Source: an uncultured Clostridia bacterium (GTDB lineage: Bacteria > Bacillota > Clostridia > Saccharofermentanales > Saccharofermentanaceae). From it: a stretch of 64,000 bases of DNA. The stretch is from assembly GCA_946407705.1 (NCBI GenBank), contig CAMJPC010000002.1, positions 310,001 to 374,000 on the forward strand, read 5' to 3'. The first letter of the stretch is position 1; every line of letters begins with the position of its first letter. A model generated the notes under the pieces. That model did not search any database, was not told the DNA's origin, and saw only the letters and a program-made list of their open reading frames with translations. The position numbers were made by a program, and so were the translations under genes. This document shows, piece after piece, positions 61,453-64,000 of this stretch.

Positions 61453-62502
61453 TCACTGGTTTATGAACTTGCCGAGGTCATCGACGTACATCTTGTAGAT
61501 TCCGTAGATAAGCTGCTGGCGGGTGACCTTGACCTGGTAATCGTAGAGGTCTTTCAGCAGTATCGGGGTCGCGAAAGCGATCTTTGCCGCCGCAACGAGA
61601 TCCATCTTGAATCTCGCGCTGCTCTTGTCGAGCCTGTCGAAATCGATCTCCTCGATCTCCTTGAGGAACGCTTCGTAAGCGGGCTTCTTTTCGAGAAGCT
61701 TGGTGTCATTGGTGATATAAGCATCGTTGCCTGCCCAGCCATAAGAAACCCCGTGAGCAGCAAAACGCTTGATCGACGACTTTCTGAGCATCTCGGAACT
61801 CTTGATGTTGCCGATGAAGAGCTTCTTCTGGCCCTTAAGACGTCCCATGAGGACCTTCTGGTAGAACCTCTCGTCCGCGACGATCACGTAAACTGATCCG
61901 TCTTTCGTGCCGACGACGTTGTCTTCGGTGTCATCCGTCCGGTCAATCAGCTGAGCCATCGCCTGGGCAAGCAGCTCATCCTTCGCTATGATGACGAGCG
62001 ATGTATCGTAGCTCTCGGGCTTCTCGAGGAGGCTTTCCGCATACTGAGAGAGTTCCACGGCGTTCTGTAAAGTCTTGGCGCCTGCAAGTCCCGTGACCGT
62101 TCTTGCCAGATGGACGGGATCCGCCAGCGAAAGAACTCCGATTATCTTGGAATATGTCTCCTCAGGAACTTCAGCGAGGAGGGTCTTTCCGATCAGCGCC
62201 ACCGGGAAGATTGCGCCTACTACGCCCAAAACCGTATCAACACTCTTTTTCGCGAGATCGGGACGGTTGGCAAGCATCTCTGCGGTGTCCACCATCTTCA
62301 AAACGTCGCCTGCGGTATTCCAAGCATTTGCGACCTTATCGTCAACGCCCAGTCTCTCTTTCAGCTCTTCCCTCTGCTCCTTGTCGAGCTTCGCGCTGCC
62401 GATCTGCTCCTGCATCGCGCCGACCAGTTCGTTCAGCGTGCCCTTGGGCAGTTTATCGAGTACTTCCGCGCTCATTGCGATCGTTTTGTTGTTCTGGGCC
62501 AT
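61453..62502 (-). CDS. Large helical protein of unknown function
   Basis: Protein of 349 residues, mostly helical, with a moderately hydrophobic stretch (TVLGVVGAIFPVALIGKTLL, about 84-103) and alternating charged regions. There is no signal peptide, and ATG 62502 follows GAGAGGTGA. Not recognised. The middle part (SLVIIAKDELLAQAMAQLID, YVIVADERFYQKVLMG) has alpha/beta character and could be a nucleotide- or protein-binding domain. Stands alone with its own leader. Confidence 0.7.
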   Translation of the reverse strand: MAQNNKTIAMSAEVLDKLPKGTLNELVGAMQEQIGSAKLDKEQREELKERLGVDDKVANAWNTAGDVLKMVDTAEMLANRPDLAKKSVDTVLGVVGAIFPVALIGKTLLAEVPEETYSKIIGVLSLADPVHLARTVTGLAGAKTLQNAVELSQYAESLLEKPESYDTSLVIIAKDELLAQAMAQLIDRTDDTEDNVVGTKDGSVYVIVADERFYQKVLMGRLKGQKKLFIGNIKSSEMLRKSSIKRFAAHGVSYGWAGNDAYITNDTKLLEKKPAYEAFLKEIEEIDFDRLDKSSARFKMDLVAAAKIAFATPILLKDLYDYQVKVTRQQLIYGIYKMYVDDLGKFINQ

Positions 62503-62598
62503 GCTAGTCACCTCTCTAGTGTTCAAAGAGTTTGGTTGTTCTTTTTAGATAATACCAATATATCGCGCGGATAATCGCGCGAATTTGAGGAACCTCCA

Positions 62599-63360
62599 TC
62601 ACTTTTGTGTTTTATAGGTGTTCAAGATGGCTTCGTTCACGAAGTCGGCTATTCTGCGTTTCATTGCTTCCTGTGCCGGCAACCAGTCCTTTGTGCCGCA
62701 GATCAGGATCAGGTCCCTGCCCGGAAGTATGCCGTTGCGCATGTATTCGTCTATCTTGCCGTAGTTGTTTTCGATGTAAGTATCGTCGTCGGTCATGCCC
62801 ATGAACTCCACAAAGAAACAGCGGTCAATGACCGGCACGGGGAACGAGTAATCCGGGTTCTTTTTTCGCGTGCCCTTCATGAGCAGCGACGGCTCATACT
62901 TGGCCTCGAGTCCCAGGTCTTTAAGCACGTTGCCAATGATCATCTCGCCCCTGGAACGCACGTTGTAGCCATAGTCATCGTAGAGCTTTGTGTTGACTTC
63001 GTGCGGGTTCGAACAGGGCATCAGCAGCTCCCATGCGCTGCAGTCAAAGTCGGAAGGATCGCGGATGAACTTGAATCCGGACGGAACGGAAAGATGCCTC
63101 CTCTTAAGCTCCGCACCGAAGACTGCCTTTGCGTTCATGTACTTGTCGTATTGGGCGAGCTTCTTTTGCATGTCGGCGTAGTTTGGCCCGGTGGTATGAG
63201 CATCGTGTCTGATCCTGCTGCTTCCGCCACCTGAATACTCGCGGATAACCGGTGTCCCTTTGTGAATTCCCGCTTTATACCTGGGCATGGTCTCCAAAGC
63301 GCCCTTTAGACGCATGTATTCGGCAATGATATAGGTGTCACAAAAAAGAGTTAAGTCCAT
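62599..63360 (-). CDS. PD-(D/E)XK nuclease-like protein
   Basis: Protein of 253 residues. The C-terminal half matches the pattern of PD-(D/E)XK restriction-like proteins: SRGEMIIGNVLKDLGLEAKYE (first helix with conserved Glu), NPDYSFPV (PD motif) and CFFVEFMGMTDDDTYIENNY (the E-x-x part, with Met/Gly where Lys would be expected), then LILICGT. It lacks a clear catalytic Lys, so nuclease activity is unproven. The N-terminal half is helical. No methyltransferase or defence genes are adjacent. The ribosome site is poor and the start is uncertain. Confidence 0.65.
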   Translation of the reverse strand: MDLTLFCDTYIIAEYMRLKGALETMPRYKAGIHKGTPVIREYSGGGSSRIRHDAHTTGPNYADMQKKLAQYDKYMNAKAVFGAELKRRHLSVPSGFKFIRDPSDFDCSAWELLMPCSNPHEVNTKLYDDYGYNVRSRGEMIIGNVLKDLGLEAKYEPSLLMKGTRKKNPDYSFPVPVIDRCFFVEFMGMTDDDTYIENNYGKIDEYMRNGILPGRDLILICGTKDWLPAQEAMKRRIADFVNEAILNTYKTQK

Positions 63361-63433
63361 ACCCGAATGCTACGCCCATTTATTGAAGAAAAAACACCAA
63401 AAAACCGACAAAAACCGACAATGGTCATCTGCC

Positions 63434-63705
63434 CGTTCTCTATTACTTCTTCCATTCCTATTAAAAGAGAAGAGGGTTTGGGTAATGGATGGCAAAACAG
63501 GTTTTTATTACCCATAACGTCTTCCATTTTGGTGCGAATGGAGGAGGATTTGGGTAATGGAAGCAAGGATCAACCCATATTCCCCAAATGTTCCTCCATT
63601 TTGGCGCGAATGGAAGAAGGTTTGGGGAATGGAAGCAAGGATCAACACATATTCTCCAAATGTTCTTCCATTTTGGCGTGAATGGAGGAAGGTTTGGGTA
63701 ATGGA
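63434..63705. repeat. 72-bp tandem hairpin repeats
   Basis: Three clear units with an exact 72-bp period (for example GCGAATGGA at 63534 and 63606, GTGAATGGA at 63678) and a degenerate fourth at 63434-63490. Each unit forms a long imperfect hairpin: CCCCAAA ... TTTGGGG outside and CCATTTTGG ... AATGG inside. Between hairpins is AGCAAGGATCAAC. Because 72 is a multiple of three, several frames stay open through it, but a coding role is not supported. Confidence 0.8.
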
Positions 63706-63720
63706 ACAGGAAAACGCATT

Positions 63721-63745
63721 AAAAAGGCCGGCGGGAAGCCGGCCG
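63721..63745 (-). terminator. Terminator of the transporter gene
   Basis: GGCCGGC ... GCCGGCC hairpin; on the minus strand it is followed by TTTTTAATGCG. It lies just after the transporter stop codon. Confidence 0.85.
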
Positions 63746-63752
63746 GAAGTGA

Positions 63753-64000
63753 TTACTTGAGGATGAGGTCCATTATGCCCAGGGACTTTAAGAGGAGCAG
63801 GAGCAAAAGGATCGGGGCGACGAATTTGACCATGACCACGAAAAGCTTCTTGCGGCCGAACTTTTCGCCGTTCTTGGTAGCTTCCGCGATGATGAAGTCC
63901 GGCTTGGCGACCCAGCCGATGAGGATGCAGGTACCTATTGCGAGGACCGGCATTAAGATATTGTTGCTCGCGTAGTCCATGATGTCCAGGATCTGGGCTT
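63753..64000 (-). CDS. C-terminus of a sodium-dependent (NSS/SNF-family) transporter
   Basis: The frame enters from the right window edge and encodes the last 81 residues (AQILDIMDYASNNILMPVLAIG onward): LMPVLAIGTCILIGWV (membrane segment), a charged loop ending FGRKKLFVVMVKFVAPILLL and a final segment. This fits the end of bacterial neurotransmitter:sodium symporters, which import amino acids. The assignment rests on the C-terminal part only. A terminator follows the stop at 63753. Confidence 0.75.
   Translation of the reverse strand, partial: AQILDIMDYASNNILMPVLAIGTCILIGWVAKPDFIIAEATKNGEKFGRKKLFVVMVKFVAPILLLLLLLKSLGIMDLILK

Noticed and set aside
63434..63705. CRISPR array
   Set aside because: Units are contiguous 72-bp tandem repeats with hairpins inside each unit, no variable spacers and no cas genes.
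63367..63760. Open frames with 24-residue repeats in the 72-bp array
   Set aside because: No ribosome binding site is seen, several frames stay open equally well because 72 is a multiple of three, and each unit forms a long hairpin. A structural DNA or RNA role fits better than a protein.

Overview
The window reads as a segment of an anaerobic, Gram-positive, low-to-mid GC Clostridia chromosome (a gut or rumen Lachnospiraceae/Oscillospiraceae/Saccharofermentans-like bacterium). The evidence is strong GGAGG-type ribosome binding sites, many lipoproteins with Thr/Glu-rich linkers, two-component systems, an Rnf-like redox operon behind the housekeeping sigma factor, a butyrate-kinase-type kinase next to phosphotransacetylase, a GH9 glycanase lipoprotein and an L,D-transpeptidase with ChW-like repeats. 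No species assignment is possible from the sequence alone. There is one tRNA gene, no rRNA and no CRISPR array.

Positions 1-18.9 kb hold signalling and envelope genes: the cut 5' part of a sensor kinase with its response regulator, a hybrid kinase translationally coupled to a solute-binding lipoprotein, a membrane S41 protease, a BlaI repressor with its operators followed by an M56 metallopeptidase fused to two beta-helix domains, and a run of small membrane proteins, lipoproteins and zinc-ribbon proteins of unknown function.

Positions about 18.9-36.6 kb are a layered mobile island anchored in tRNA-Arg(CCU) (36594-36670, minus). A 46-bp perfect copy of the tRNA 3' part (22695-22740 and 36593-36638) brackets a 13.9-kb element. 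It ends in a tyrosine integrase, a MobV relaxase and an oriT that contains the MobV-type nick motif. Similar left-end and right-end sequences occur three times each, so at least one more element (ending at 22.7 kb) and a mini-cassette of about 0.6 kb (18881-19507) lie to the left. Cargo includes a double-glycine-leader peptide, a pilin-like protein, a GGDEF/EAL protein, a sugar-binding-fold diguanylate cyclase, PrsW- and CPBP-type membrane proteases, DUF5104-type lipoproteins and several unknowns. One 50-bp promoter sequence is repeated four times across the island and its left flank.

Positions 36.7-43.6 kb carry rpoD and rnfC-rnfD-rnfG plus an unknown polytopic membrane protein; rnfE, rnfA and rnfB are not in the window. 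From 44 to 64 kb the DNA looks more GC-rich and core-like: an SH3 lipoprotein, buk-pta, L,D-transpeptidase, GH9, SurE, a metallophosphatase lipoprotein apparently starting at ATT, a VanRS-like two-component pair, a cysteine-desulfurase-like enzyme with a lipoprotein signal, a two-gene MBOAT/AlgJ-X-like O-acylation operon, a PD-(D/E)XK-like protein, and the C-terminus of a sodium-dependent transporter. Two intergenic regions (52.0-52.2 kb and 63.4-63.7 kb) contain arrays of hairpin-forming repeats.
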